Below, one piece after another: positions 52,585 through 60,843 of a stretch of 64,000 nt of DNA (the first letter of the stretch is position 1; each line of letters begins with the position of its first letter). The position numbers and the translations under genes are program-made. This DNA comes from Hymenobacter lapidarius (GTDB taxonomy: Bacteria; Bacteroidota; Bacteroidia; Cytophagales; Hymenobacteraceae), in the NCBI RefSeq assembly GCF_001816145.1, contig NZ_MDZB01000175.1:58161-122160 (forward strand). The letters are read 5' to 3'. The notes beneath the pieces were generated by a model. The model did no database searches and was not told where the DNA came from. It was given only the letters and a program-made list of their open reading frames with translations.

Positions 52585-52924
52585 CAGGTGAGGTTTGAGC
52601 GTGAGGTACAAGGCTCTAAGTTAGGCAAAACCGGTGGGCCTGAGGGCGGCCCGAAAGCTTAAAAACCGCATTTTGAAAGAATATGCGGGTATTTGAAGCG
52701 GTGCTTTGCCGTTGCTCGTCTGCAAACTCTTCCCCTTCGTCGGTACTTGCGCGCTGCCTGTCCAGGTTTTTGTTTTCGGTCGTTTTCCGGCTAAAGTTTT
52801 GCAAACACGCTGGTAGAATCAATCAATTCGAAACTAAACCTTGGCCTGGCTCTGCGAGTCAAACGCGCAGTCCACAGCCTCTCGTTTCACACAACTATTT
52901 ATCAACCCCAATTAATCCATACCG
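52585..52924. other. 340-base gap between divergent genes
   Basis: The gap separates the M28 peptidase gene and the divergent Spy-like gene and should hold both promoters. TTTTGCAAAC at about 52797 and AT-rich stretches are visible, but no clean TTTG/TAnnTTTG pair. No gene or hairpin was found. Confidence 0.5.
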
Positions 52925-53407
52925 ATGAAAACCTTTTTGATGCCCCTCGTAGCTGCCTTTGCCTTCACCGTGAGCACGGCCGCTGCCCAGACCACCACCC
53001 CAGGCACTATGGCTACCGGCACCACGGCACAGGGCCGCGGCAACGGCCGCATGCAGCAGGGCACCCCCGAAGAAATGGCCACCCGCCAAAGCCAGCGCAT
53101 GACCCAGGAATTGGGCCTAAACGCGGACCAGACCGCCAAAATTCAGCAAATCCTCCTTGCCCGGGGCCAAGAGATGCAGGCCATGCGCGGCCAGGCCCGC
53201 GACGCCGGCAACCGCGACCAAATGCGCACCCAGATGCAGGCCAACCGCGCCAAATACGAAACCCAATTCAAGGAAGTGCTGACCGCTGACCAGTACACCA
53301 AATTTGCCGCCATGCAGGACGACCGCATGGACCGCGGCCGCGAAATGAAGGACACCAAGATGAAAGCCAAAAAAGGCAAAGTCAAAATCAGGAAGTCCGA
53401 CAGCTAA
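52925..53407 (+). CDS. Spy/CpxP-like periplasmic protein
   Basis: 160 residues with a signal peptide (KTFLMPLVAAFAFTVSTAAAQ). After a Thr/Gly-rich linker, ~45-130 is all-helical with the LTxxQ-like pattern of Spy/CpxP proteins: MTQELGLNADQTAKIQQILL and YETQFKEVLTADQYTKFAAM (two 'L(N/T)ADQ' motifs). The tail is very basic (KMKAKKGKVKIRKSD). Spy-type proteins are periplasmic chaperones or stress sensors. Single gene with its own terminator. Confidence 0.8.
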   Translation: MKTFLMPLVAAFAFTVSTAAAQTTTPGTMATGTTAQGRGNGRMQQGTPEEMATRQSQRMTQELGLNADQTAKIQQILLARGQEMQAMRGQARDAGNRDQMRTQMQANRAKYETQFKEVLTADQYTKFAAMQDDRMDRGREMKDTKMKAKKGKVKIRKSDS

Positions 53408-53429
53408 GCGTACGATTTTGATTAACATG

Positions 53430-53462
53430 AAAACTCCCAGCCACTTGGCTGGGAGTTTTTTT
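53430..53462 (+). terminator. Terminator of the Spy-like gene
   Basis: AAAACTCCCAGCCA and TGGCTGGGAGTTTT form a 14-bp stem with a two-base separation, followed by T. Confidence 0.9.
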
Positions 53463-53505
53463 ATGGCGCTTTATTTACTAAGCTTACTTAAGCAGTCAAA
53501 AAAAC

Positions 53506-53601
53506 CGTCATGCTGAGCGCAGCCGAAGCATCTCTACCGCAACAGCAATTCAACCGGCCCAACCAAGCGGGAGAGATGCTTCGGCTGCGCTCAGCATGAC
53601 G
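53506..53601. repeat. CGTCATGCTGAGC palindrome, 30-bp perfect arms
   Basis: Arms at 53506-53535 and 53572-53601 are exact inverted copies (CGTCATGCTGAGCGCAGCCG... ending ATCTCT). Pairing continues imperfectly outward to an AGCAGTCAA/TTGACTGCC pair. Together with the terminator it occupies most of the 332-base gap before the dehydrogenase gene; I see nothing else there. Confidence 0.95.
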
Positions 53602-53739
53602 TTCTTCTTGACTGCCTAAACAGCTTCACCAAGAGGCCCGCAACGGCTAGGTTCCTTTTTTGTCCTGCCGACAGCAGCACAAGGCCAGCCCGCGTATAAC
53701 GGCCGCCGGCCCCAATTCAGCCTTTGCTCACTCCTTCGC

Positions 53740-54675
53740 ATGCGTCTTTTCGTTTATTCTCCCCTGAGCGCTTCTGCCCGCGCCTACCTGCTGCAACAGC
53801 TGCCCGCCGACGTAGAAGCCACCTTTGGGGCCGACCTCAACCACGGGCAAACCCATGCCGCCCTCCAGGCAGCCGAGGTGCTGCTGGGCAACCCGTCGCC
53901 GGCCCTGCTTGATGGCCCGCTGCCCAACCTGCGCTTCTGGCAGATTGACTCCTCCGGTTTTGAGCGCTACCGCGGCATAAAGCTGAGCATGCCGGTGGCC
54001 AATATGGGCGACTTCTTTGCCTGGCCCTGCGCCGAAACCATGGTGGCGGGCCTGCTGGCCCTCTTCCGCCACCTGCCCGAGCTGGCCGTGCTGCAAGCCG
54101 AAAAGCGGTGGGTGGGCGGCGCCTTCGTGCGCAACCGCGCCCGGCTGTTGCGCGGCCGCCGGGTAGTTGTCCTCGGGGCGGGCGCCATTGCACTGGCCGT
54201 GCGGCAGCAGCTCAGCGGTTTCGAGTGCCAGGTGCAGCTGTTGGCCCGCACCGCCCCGCAAGCCCAGCTGCACTCCCGGGAAGCCCTCAAAGCCGCCCTG
54301 CCCGACACCGACATCGTAGTAAACTGCCTCCCCGGCAGCGCCAACGGCTTTTTCTCCGCCGACCTCATTGCCGCCATGCGCCCCGGCGGCATCTACGCCA
54401 GCGTGGGCCGCGGCAACACCACCGACGAGCCTGCCCTCATCGCCGCCCTGCAAAGCGGCCACCTGGGCGGGGCCGTGCTCGACGTAACCGCCACCGAGCC
54501 GCTCCCTGACACCAACCCACTCTGGGCCCTGCCCAACGTGCTGCTCACCCAGCACACCGGCGGCGGCCAACCCTTCGAGGACGAAGGCAAGGTCGATATG
54601 CTGCTGCGCAACTTGAGTTTGCTCCGTAGCGGCCAGCCGCTGGAGAACCTGGTGGAGCTAAGCCGCGGGTACTAA
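53740..54675 (+). CDS. D-2-hydroxyacid dehydrogenase family protein
   Basis: 311 residues. The NAD-binding half is clear: RGRRVVVLGAGAIALAVRQQ (GxGxxA variant), DIVVNCLPGSANGFFSADLI, MRPGGIYASVGRGNTTDEPA, GAVLDVTATEPLPDTNPLWA and NVLLTQHTGGGQP with the catalytic His. The Arg of the usual 'xGRG' catalytic site appears as SVGRGN. Members reduce 2-keto acids or oxidise 2-hydroxyacids; the GhrA-like branch acts on glyoxylate and hydroxypyruvate. Substrate not determined. Confidence 0.88.
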   Translation: MRLFVYSPLSASARAYLLQQLPADVEATFGADLNHGQTHAALQAAEVLLGNPSPALLDGPLPNLRFWQIDSSGFERYRGIKLSMPVANMGDFFAWPCAETMVAGLLALFRHLPELAVLQAEKRWVGGAFVRNRARLLRGRRVVVLGAGAIALAVRQQLSGFECQVQLLARTAPQAQLHSREALKAALPDTDIVVNCLPGSANGFFSADLIAAMRPGGIYASVGRGNTTDEPALIAALQSGHLGGAVLDVTATEPLPDTNPLWALPNVLLTQHTGGGQPFEDEGKVDMLLRNLSLLRSGQPLENLVELSRGY

Positions 54676-54697
54676 CGTGGGGTAGCAACGCCGCATT

Positions 54698-54922
54698 TTA
54701 CGGCTCAAAGGTTTTGGTGCCGGCCAGGATGTACTTTTCCTTGTAAGTCCCCTTCTTGATGAGAATGGTGGTGACCTTTTTCCGAAAACCGGGCACGGCG
54801 TTGATGGCTTCCTGTACGGTGCGGAAATGGCCGCTGTCGTCCTGGGCCACCACAAAATCATAGCTCTAGGCGCGGCCCAGCGCCAGCCAGCACAGGCTCA
54901 CTATCAACACCAGCTGCTTCAT
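54698..54922 (-). pseudogene. Pectinesterase remnant with in-frame stop
   Basis: On the reverse strand an ATG at 54922 opens a signal-like leader (KQLVLIVSLCWLALGRA), then an in-frame TAG (54866-54868). It continues as SYDFVVAQDDSGHFRTVQEA, INAVPGFRKKVTTILIKKGT and YKEKYILAGTKTFEP to TAA at 54698. This is the well-conserved N-terminal portion of bacterial pectinesterases (family 8 carbohydrate esterase), which normally continue for another ~250 residues including the catalytic Asp pair. What remains cannot be active. Confidence 0.8.
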
Positions 54923-55102
54923 GTTTTTGGGAATAGGATTCCGTAACCCTCGCAGCTACCGCGTCCCAGACCGCATTTTTTCTACGCAATCGATGCCGGC
55001 AGCGTTACCGGCCATTGGTGGCCGGATTTTGCTTTTTACGTAGCTTAGACCTGCCAACCCGCACACTCACGCCCTCCTTCTTCTATCAAGGCACAACCCC
55101 CT

Positions 55103-55795
55103 ATGAAAGCCATTCATCTACTCTTGGTTATGGCATTAAGCAGCGTTGTGTCCGGCTGCACCAAAAAGGAAGAGTTGCCCGAGTGCCTGGGTTCCTGTAC
55201 CATCGTAGCGGGCCGGCTTCTCACTTCTGGCTCGGCGGCGCTGGCAAACACCCCGGTTGTGTTAGAATGGCACGGTCGCTTCAACGGGTTGAATAGCAAA
55301 GTGCGCAAAAAAGCCGTCGGAACCACCGATGCAAACGGCTATTATCGCATCAGTGCCTTCCTTGCCGACGATGAACTAACTGATGGGTATCTGTCCGTGG
55401 TCTTTCAAGCAAACCCCTCCCGATACTACCTTATCGGCGAGCCGAATGTTGCTTTTTTCGACTATAAGCGCGACACGCTTTTAACTGCGTATGATTATAT
55501 CATTCCGCGCAAGGCATTTATCAGGTTCGAAGTTACCAACCCAAGCCAGATTCCAGGCCCGTATTCTTATCACGCTGATTTGAATTCGTGTCACGGTGGC
55601 AATACCGTTTTTAGTTCGAGTATTCGCGGTGGTGGTGTTGTAGTCAACTGCTCCGGACTGTCGACTACTCCCATCGAGACCGCAGGCGACCAACCCATAT
55701 TGGTTCGGCAAAGAAAAAACGGTTCCTACGTGGCTCCCAACGACACTATTTTCATTCCGGCAGGCACCACCCTAACGTACCGACTGACCTACTAA
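55103..55795 (+). CDS. Lipoprotein of unknown function
   Basis: 230 residues with a lipoprotein signal (KAIHLLLVMALSSVVSGC, lipid-acceptor Cys19). The next ~85 residues (IVAGRLLTSGSAALANTPVV, GTTDANGYYRISAFLADDEL) look like a carboxypeptidase-regulatory or transthyretin-like beta fold, common in Bacteroidota surface proteins. The C-terminal half is beta-rich without a known motif. Lower GC than its neighbours suggests recent acquisition. Convergent with fabI. Confidence 0.65.
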   Translation: MKAIHLLLVMALSSVVSGCTKKEELPECLGSCTIVAGRLLTSGSAALANTPVVLEWHGRFNGLNSKVRKKAVGTTDANGYYRISAFLADDELTDGYLSVVFQANPSRYYLIGEPNVAFFDYKRDTLLTAYDYIIPRKAFIRFEVTNPSQIPGPYSYHADLNSCHGGNTVFSSSIRGGGVVVNCSGLSTTPIETAGDQPILVRQRKNGSYVAPNDTIFIPAGTTLTYRLTY

Positions 55796-55796
55796 T

Positions 55797-55829
55797 GAGA
55801 AAGCCCGACCATCTGGCCGGGCTTTCTCA
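55797..55829. terminator. Bidirectional terminator
   Basis: GAGAAAGCCCG-CCA and TGG-CGGGCTTTCTC pair around TC. It separates the lipoprotein gene and the convergent fabI gene. Confidence 0.85.
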
Positions 55830-55849
55830 TTTCCTCTAATCAGCAGTAC

Positions 55850-56679
55850 TTATTCCTGCGCGCCAGCGGCTTTGGTCATCACGTCCACAATCTCGGCCGA
55901 GATGCCGGTGGTGCTAAAGCCGCCGTCGTGCATGAGGTTTTGCATGGTCACGTAGCGCGTGAGGTCTGAAAACAGCGAGATGCAATAGTCGGCACAGGCT
56001 TCGGCCGGGGCATTGCCCAGCGGCGACATCATGTCGGCGAAGTTGTAGAAGGCGTCGAAGCCGGTGATGCCGGTGCCGGCCGTGGTCTTAGTAGGCGACT
56101 GCGACACGGTGTTCACGCGCACCTTTTGAGCTTGCCGAAGCGCTGGCCGTAGCTGCGGGCAATGCTTTCGAGCATGGCCTTGGCCTGCGTCATGTCGGTG
56201 TAGTCGAGGAAGGCGCGCTGGGCGGCGATGTAGCTCAGGGCCACAATGCTGCCCCACTCGTTCATGGCGTCCTGCTTCTCGGCCACGGCCATCATCTTGT
56301 GAAACGACATGGCCGATACGTCAATCGTCTGCTGGAAGAATTTGTAGTCCAGCTCGCCGTAATGCTTCTTCTTGCGGATGTTGGCGCTCATGCCAATGCT
56401 GTGCAGCACGAAATCAATCTTGCCGCCCAACTGCTCCTGCGCGCCCGAAAACAGCGCCCCCAGCTCTTCGGTGGAAGTAGCATCGGCCGGAATAATGGGC
56501 GCGTTGCACTCCTCGCTCAGCTTGTTGATTTCGCCCATGCGCATGGCCAGCGGGGCGTTGGTGAGCACGAAGCGGGCGCCCTCGGCATGCGCCCGCTGGG
56601 CTACTTTCCAGGCAATGGAATGTTCGTTGAGCGCACCGGAAATAATGCCGACTTTGCCGGCGAGGAGGTTGTTAGGCAT
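55850..56679 (-). CDS. fabI: Enoyl-ACP reductase FabI, apparent frameshift
   Basis: From ATG 56679 the first ~185 residues read in one frame: GKVGIISGALNEHSIAWKVA (NAD site), FVLHSIGMSANIRKKKHYGE, then ALSYIAAQRAFLDYTDMTQA with the catalytic Tyr and Lys. At the T run 56124-56127 (AAAA on the coding strand) one base seems missing; adding an A restores the family sequence (KKVRVNTVSQSPTKTTAG, FADMMSPLGNAPAEACADYC, MHDGGFSTTGISAE) to the stop at 55850, ~276 residues in all. FabI reduces enoyl-ACP in fatty acid synthesis and is usually essential, so a homopolymer sequencing error is more likely than a real lesion. Confidence 0.88.
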
Positions 56680-56737
56680 GGGAATGTGAGATAAGCTTTA
56701 GCTGGCACCGCAGGGCCGTGAAAGTATAACGGCCGGA

Positions 56738-56745
56738 CAAAAGTA
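56738..56745 (-). promoter_or_regulatory. -7 element of fabI promoter
   Basis: TACTTTTG on the reverse strand matches TAnnTTTG, giving a leader of about 53 bases before fabI. Confidence 0.5.
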
Positions 56746-56776
56746 GGAATTTGACGGCAAGCTAATGCCTACCGCA

Positions 56777-58447
56777 TTACGCTGCCACCTCGCCCCGCAG
56801 CGCCAGCAACTCGCGGGCGCTCTGGAAGGCATTCTCACTCGGCTTAGCACCCGCAATCATGTGCGCAATTTCCTTGATGCGGTCGTCCTGGTTCAGCTCC
56901 CGGATGCGGCTCACAGTGCGGTCAGCGCGGTCTTCCTTGTACACGAAGTAGTGAACGTCGCCGGCAGCGGCCATTTGGGGCAGGTGCGAAATAGCAATTA
57001 ATTGGTGCTTATGCGCCATTTGCTGCATCATGCGGCCCACTTTCACGGCAATCTCGCCGGAAATACCGGTGTCGATTTCGTCGAACACGATGGTGGGCAG
57101 AGCTGTTTTATCGGCCAGCATGTACTTGATGCACAGCATCAAGCGCGAGAATTCCCCGCCCGAAGCAGCTTTGCTCAACGTCTGGGGCTGGGCACCTTTG
57201 TTGGCCGTGAAGAGGATGTTCACCACGTCGGTGCCGCTGGTGGCGGGCGCGCCAATGCTGTGCTGCACCACAATGCGGGCGTGCGGCATTCCGAGGTCGG
57301 CCAGCAGCAGGCCCAGCTGTTTCTCAAAGGTGGGAAACGACTTGCGGCGGCTTTCCGAGAGCTTGGCGGCCTGCTTGGTGACGGCGGCCAGGGCCGCGTC
57401 CGAATCCTTGCGCAGCCGGTTGATTTCCTTGTCCAGGTTCAGCACCGAGCTCACTTTTTGGCGGAGGCTGTCGCGCACTGCAATGAGAGCCGGCAGGTCG
57501 CGGGCCTGGTGCTTGCGCTGCAGCGTGTAGAGCACGTTGAGGCGGTCCTGCAGCTCTTCGGCGCGGGCGGGGTCGCCCTCGGTGCGGCGCTCGGCGGTTT
57601 CTACCTCGTCGGCAATGTCGTGCAGCTCAATCAGGCAGCTTTCCAGGCGCTCGCGCAGCTCCCGGAAGTTGTCGGCGTAGTTGGCCACCTGGCCCAGCAG
57701 CATCACGGCGTCCTTCATGCTGCCGGTGGCGCAGGTTTCGCTGTCGCGCAGCCCGTGCAGGGCCTGGCTCAGCTTGTACTTGATTTCTTCGGCGTGCTCC
57801 AGCTGCTTCACCTCCTGCTCCAGGGCGTCCTGGTCTTCGGTGTCGAGGCGGGCTTCTTCCAGCTCATTCAGCAGAAAGCTGTTATAGTCCAGCTCCTTAC
57901 TGGCCTGGGCCGCCTGGCTTTCCAGCGTCTGCAGGTCGGCTTCCAGCTTGCGGTACTGCCGGAAGGCGTTGCTGTAGTGCGTGCGCTGCGGCACCAGTCC
58001 AGCGTACAGGTCCAGCAGGTTGAGTTGAAACACGGCGTCGCCCAGCAGCAGCGTGTCGTGCTGCGAGTGAATGTCCATCAGGTTGGCGCCGATTTTCCGC
58101 AGGGCCTCCAGCGTCACCGGCGTGTCGTTCACAAAAGCCCGCGACTTACCATTGGGACTAATTTCGCGCCGCAAAATGCACTGCACGTCGTAGTCCAAAT
58201 CCTCGGCCTCGAAAATATCCTGCAGTTGGTAATTGGCAATATTGAACTGCCCTTCAATTACGCATTTACGCTCCGTATCAAATAGCATGCGTGAGTCGGC
58301 GCGATTGCCCAGCAGCAGCCCAATGGCGCCCAGCATGATGGATTTGCCGGCACCCGTTTCACCCGTGATAATATTTAAAAGCGGCGACGGCCGCAGCTCC
58401 AGCTGCTCAATCAGCGCGTAATTATTAATCCGTAAATCGACTAGCAT
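56777..58447 (-). CDS. recN: DNA repair protein RecN
   Basis: 556 residues. SMC-like architecture: Walker A in NIITGETGAGKSIMLGAIGL (~27-46), a long coiled coil (~155-370, for example LEQEVKQLEHAEEIKYKLSQ), signature ASGGEFSRLMLCIKYMLAD and Walker B PTIVFDEIDTGISGEIAVKV, then HLPQMAAAGDVHYFVYKE. RecN acts in double-strand break repair. The start is within a few bases of a palindromic repeat, and DUF4835 lies upstream on the same strand. Confidence 0.95.
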   Translation of the reverse strand: MLVDLRINNYALIEQLELRPSPLLNIITGETGAGKSIMLGAIGLLLGNRADSRMLFDTERKCVIEGQFNIANYQLQDIFEAEDLDYDVQCILRREISPNGKSRAFVNDTPVTLEALRKIGANLMDIHSQHDTLLLGDAVFQLNLLDLYAGLVPQRTHYSNAFRQYRKLEADLQTLESQAAQASKELDYNSFLLNELEEARLDTEDQDALEQEVKQLEHAEEIKYKLSQALHGLRDSETCATGSMKDAVMLLGQVANYADNFRELRERLESCLIELHDIADEVETAERRTEGDPARAEELQDRLNVLYTLQRKHQARDLPALIAVRDSLRQKVSSVLNLDKEINRLRKDSDAALAAVTKQAAKLSESRRKSFPTFEKQLGLLLADLGMPHARIVVQHSIGAPATSGTDVVNILFTANKGAQPQTLSKAASGGEFSRLMLCIKYMLADKTALPTIVFDEIDTGISGEIAVKVGRMMQQMAHKHQLIAISHLPQMAAAGDVHYFVYKEDRADRTVSRIRELNQDDRIKEIAHMIAGAKPSENAFQSARELLALRGEVAA

Positions 58448-58454
58448 TATTTTT

Positions 58455-58536
58455 AATTATGAGTTTTGAATTATGAGTTTTGAATTAGAAATTGTCGTTC
58501 AGACAACTCATAATTCACCACACATAACTCATAATT
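58455..58536. repeat. Word-repeat palindrome between DUF4835 gene and recN
   Basis: Left arm 58455-58479 (AATTATGAGTTTTGAATTAT...) and right arm 58505-58536 (AACTCATAATTCACCACACA...) are inverted and consist of AATTATGAGTT words. The element reaches from eight bases before the recN start to the DUF4835 stop codon. Confidence 0.85.
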
Positions 58537-59459
58537 TATTTTAGAACACTCTGGTATTTCGCCGCATTCGCCGGGTCCACTTCAATGAGCATGGTCACGA
58601 GCTCCTGCTTCTGGCGCTGGTCCTGACTGGTGCGGAAGATATTGGCAATTTCGTCGGACTTGGCCTCGAAGAAGGAGCGGGCGAACAAGGTGTTTGGCCG
58701 CGTCACGGCGGCCTTCTGAATCCCCGTCAGGGCCTGCATCACGGAGCTGCGGGCGTCTTCGGGCTTTTCCACAAACACGTCCATGCCCTGGCGGTAGTAG
58801 CCGTACAGGCCCGTGCGGAAGGCCTGCAGCTGGGGGTCGGTGAGGTTATCGAGCAGAAAATGCCGGTCGCGGGAGCCCGAGCCGAGCCACCCGGCATCGG
58901 GCTCGTTGGTGCTGGTCTGGTTGGCCGTGTAGTTCACCACGTTGCGGGCCAGCTCGTAGTACGGCGTGCCCCCAAGCGGCGCAAAGGTGTCGCGGTCCAT
59001 GCCAATAACCATGTAGGCATAATAGCCCAGCAGCGACGACAGATTGGACACGAAGCTGTTGGGTGAAAAGTCCAGCGGCGCCTGCGGCGAGTAGTTGAAA
59101 TTGAAGCTGCGGTCCACGATGCTGATGACGTTGGTTTCGTAGCCCGTGCCGTACACCGGCCGCGTCGAAATCATGCGCATGGTGGTTTGGTACGAGCCGT
59201 TCTGCGGAATTTTCTCAATGCCGATGAACACGCGCAGCCGGATTTTCTCCTCCGGCCGATGGGCCTGGCTGGTCCAGGACCGGTTATTAAGGAAGGTGCG
59301 GATGTCGTTCTGCATCTGCCCCACGATGGTGGGGTCCGTAATCGTCACGTTTTGGGTGGTCACCTGCACTTCGGACAGCAGTTCTTGGGCGCGGGCAACG
59401 GGCGCCGCCAACAGCAGAACCGCAACGAGGGGCAACACAGCGAGCAATTTTCGCATCAT
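58536..59459 (-). CDS. DUF4835 family secreted protein
   Basis: 307 residues with a signal peptide (RKLLAVLPLVAVLLLAAPVA, cleavage after ARA). The DUF4835 pattern is plain: LLSEVQVTTQNVTITDPTIV, MQNDIRTFLNNRSWTS, VYGTGYETNVISIVDRSFNF, FSPNSFVSNLSSLLGYYAYM and IGMDRDTFAPLGGTPYYELA. The family is confined to Bacteroidota, is usually found beside coaBC and recN, and may be lost-function or gliding-associated envelope protein; no activity is known. It overlaps the coaB stop by four bases, so translation is coupled. Confidence 0.88.
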   Translation of the reverse strand: MMRKLLAVLPLVAVLLLAAPVARAQELLSEVQVTTQNVTITDPTIVGQMQNDIRTFLNNRSWTSQAHRPEEKIRLRVFIGIEKIPQNGSYQTTMRMISTRPVYGTGYETNVISIVDRSFNFNYSPQAPLDFSPNSFVSNLSSLLGYYAYMVIGMDRDTFAPLGGTPYYELARNVVNYTANQTSTNEPDAGWLGSGSRDRHFLLDNLTDPQLQAFRTGLYGYYRQGMDVFVEKPEDARSSVMQALTGIQKAAVTRPNTLFARSFFEAKSDEIANIFRTSQDQRQKQELVTMLIEVDPANAAKYQSVLK

Positions 59460-60109
59460 GGGGTACTTATGGGCAGGCGGGCCAGAATCAGGCGTACCAG
59501 TCCGCGGGCCACGTCGGCTTTGGACTGCAACTCAAAATTAACGATTTGGCCGGCGGCATCCAGCACGGTCACCTTGTTGGTGTCGTGGCCGAAACCCGCG
59601 CCGGCATCGCGCAACGAATTCAGCACAATGAGGTCGAATTTCTTGCGGTGCAGCTTGCCTTGGGCGTGGGCCAGCTCGTTTGTAGTCTCCAACGCAAAAC
59701 CCACCGCAAATTGTTCAGGCCGCTTGCTTTGGCCGAGCGTGGCTGCAATGTCCACGTTCTTCACCAGCTCCAGGGTCATGGTGTCGCCCGACTTTTTTAT
59801 TTTCTCCACCGCCACCTGCGCGGGGCGATAGTCAGCTACTGCCGCCGCAAACACCCACACATCGGCTCCGGGTGCCACCGCGGCGGCGGCCGCAAACATC
59901 TCGGCCGCCGTCTCCACCCGCACCGTGCGGACGCGCGGGCTGGCGGGGTCCGGCAGCTGGCTGGGGCCACTCACTAGCGTCACCTCCGCCCCCTGCGCCG
60001 CGAAAGCTTCGGCCAGCGCGTAGCCCATTTTACCCGTCGAGCGGTTGCCCAGGAACCGGACAGGGTCCAGCGGTTCGTAAGTGGGGCCAGCGGTAAGAAG
60101 AACGTGCAC
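59456..60109 (-). CDS. coaB: Phosphopantothenate-cysteine ligase (CoaB part, split)
   Basis: 217 residues starting MHVLLTAGPTYEPLDPVRFL, the usual opening of the CoaB half of fused CoaBC. NRSTGKMGYALAEAFAAQGA, FAAAVADYRPAQVAVEKIKK, ELVKNVDIAATLG, FAVGFALETTNE and KKFDLIVLNSL are typical ligase motifs. It joins cysteine to 4'-phosphopantothenate in coenzyme A synthesis. In most bacteria CoaC and CoaB are one polypeptide; here 118 bases, mostly a palindromic repeat, separate the two. The ATG at 60109 is an internal codon of the ancestral fusion recruited as a start. Confidence 0.9.
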   Translation of the reverse strand: MHVLLTAGPTYEPLDPVRFLGNRSTGKMGYALAEAFAAQGAEVTLVSGPSQLPDPASPRVRTVRVETAAEMFAAAAAVAPGADVWVFAAAVADYRPAQVAVEKIKKSGDTMTLELVKNVDIAATLGQSKRPEQFAVGFALETTNELAHAQGKLHRKKFDLIVLNSLRDAGAGFGHDTNKVTVLDAAGQIVNFELQSKADVARGLVRLILARLPISTP

Positions 60110-60130
60110 GTTGGAAGTGTGGGTTAAAAA

Positions 60131-60229
60131 AGAACGTCATGCTGAGCTTGCCGAAGCATCTCTACCGTGCAACTAATCAATTTTAGTACTGCGGTAGAGA
60201 TGCTTCGGCTGCGCTCAGCATGACGTTCT
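60131..60229. repeat. CGTCATGCTGAGC palindrome splitting coaC from coaB
   Basis: Arms 60131-60166 and 60193-60229 are inverted (AGAACGTCATGCTGAGC... ending ATCTCTACC) with one small difference. The edge of the right arm contributes to the coaC TAG stop (60228-60230). Confidence 0.92.
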
Positions 60230-60812
60230 AATTCTTAGTGGTTGATTCAGCAAAGAAAGCCTCCAATTCGGCCACTATGTCCTCGGGTTCCAGCATGCGG
60301 CCGTGGCCGCTGAGGCCGCTGGCCAGCTCGCCGCTGGGAGAGTCGAATACATGGTTGCCGAAGGAGCGCAGGCGCGCCAGATTCTGCGTCACGGCGGGGT
60401 GGGCGAACATGTCCACGTCCATAGCCGGGGCCAGAAAAACCGGGCAGCGGGCCGATAAATAGACGGCGCAAAGTAGATTGGGGCACAACCCGTTGGCCAG
60501 CTGCCCGATGGTGTTGGCGCTGGCAGGCGCGATGAGCAGCGCATCGGCCCACAGGCCCAGCTCCACGTGGTTGTGCCATTCGCCGGCCGCCGCATTGCGC
60601 AAAAATCCCGTCAGCACAGGTTTTTTGGAGAGTGTACCCAGCGTGAGAGGCGTGACGAATGCCGCCGCTGCTTCGGTGAGGATAACCTGCACTTCGGCCC
60701 CGGCCTTCACCAGCAAGCGCGTGAGCACCGCCGCTTTGTAGGCGGCAATGCTGCCGCTCACGCCCAGCAGGATGCGGCGGCCGGCGAGGGAGGAAAGCGT
60801 GTGGTCCGGCAT
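60228..60812 (-). CDS. coaC: Phosphopantothenoylcysteine decarboxylase (CoaC part, split)
   Basis: 194 residues. The flavoprotein half of CoaBC: RRILLGVSGSIAAYKAAVLT, ILTEAAAAFVTPLTL, active-site His in GEWHNHVELGLWADALLIAP, ASANTIGQLANGLCPNLL, PVFLAPAMDVDMFAHPAV and SGELASGLSGHGRMLEPEDI. It decarboxylates phosphopantothenoylcysteine with FMN. The frame ends at a TAG created where a palindromic repeat begins, just after the domain (EAFFAESTTKN). Another copy of the repeat lies 32 bases upstream of the start, so coaC is bracketed by two copies. Confidence 0.92.
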   Translation of the reverse strand: MPDHTLSSLAGRRILLGVSGSIAAYKAAVLTRLLVKAGAEVQVILTEAAAAFVTPLTLGTLSKKPVLTGFLRNAAAGEWHNHVELGLWADALLIAPASANTIGQLANGLCPNLLCAVYLSARCPVFLAPAMDVDMFAHPAVTQNLARLRSFGNHVFDSPSGELASGLSGHGRMLEPEDIVAELEAFFAESTTKN

Positions 60813-60843
60813 AGGAATTCGTTGCGGGTTGCTGGGTCACAAA

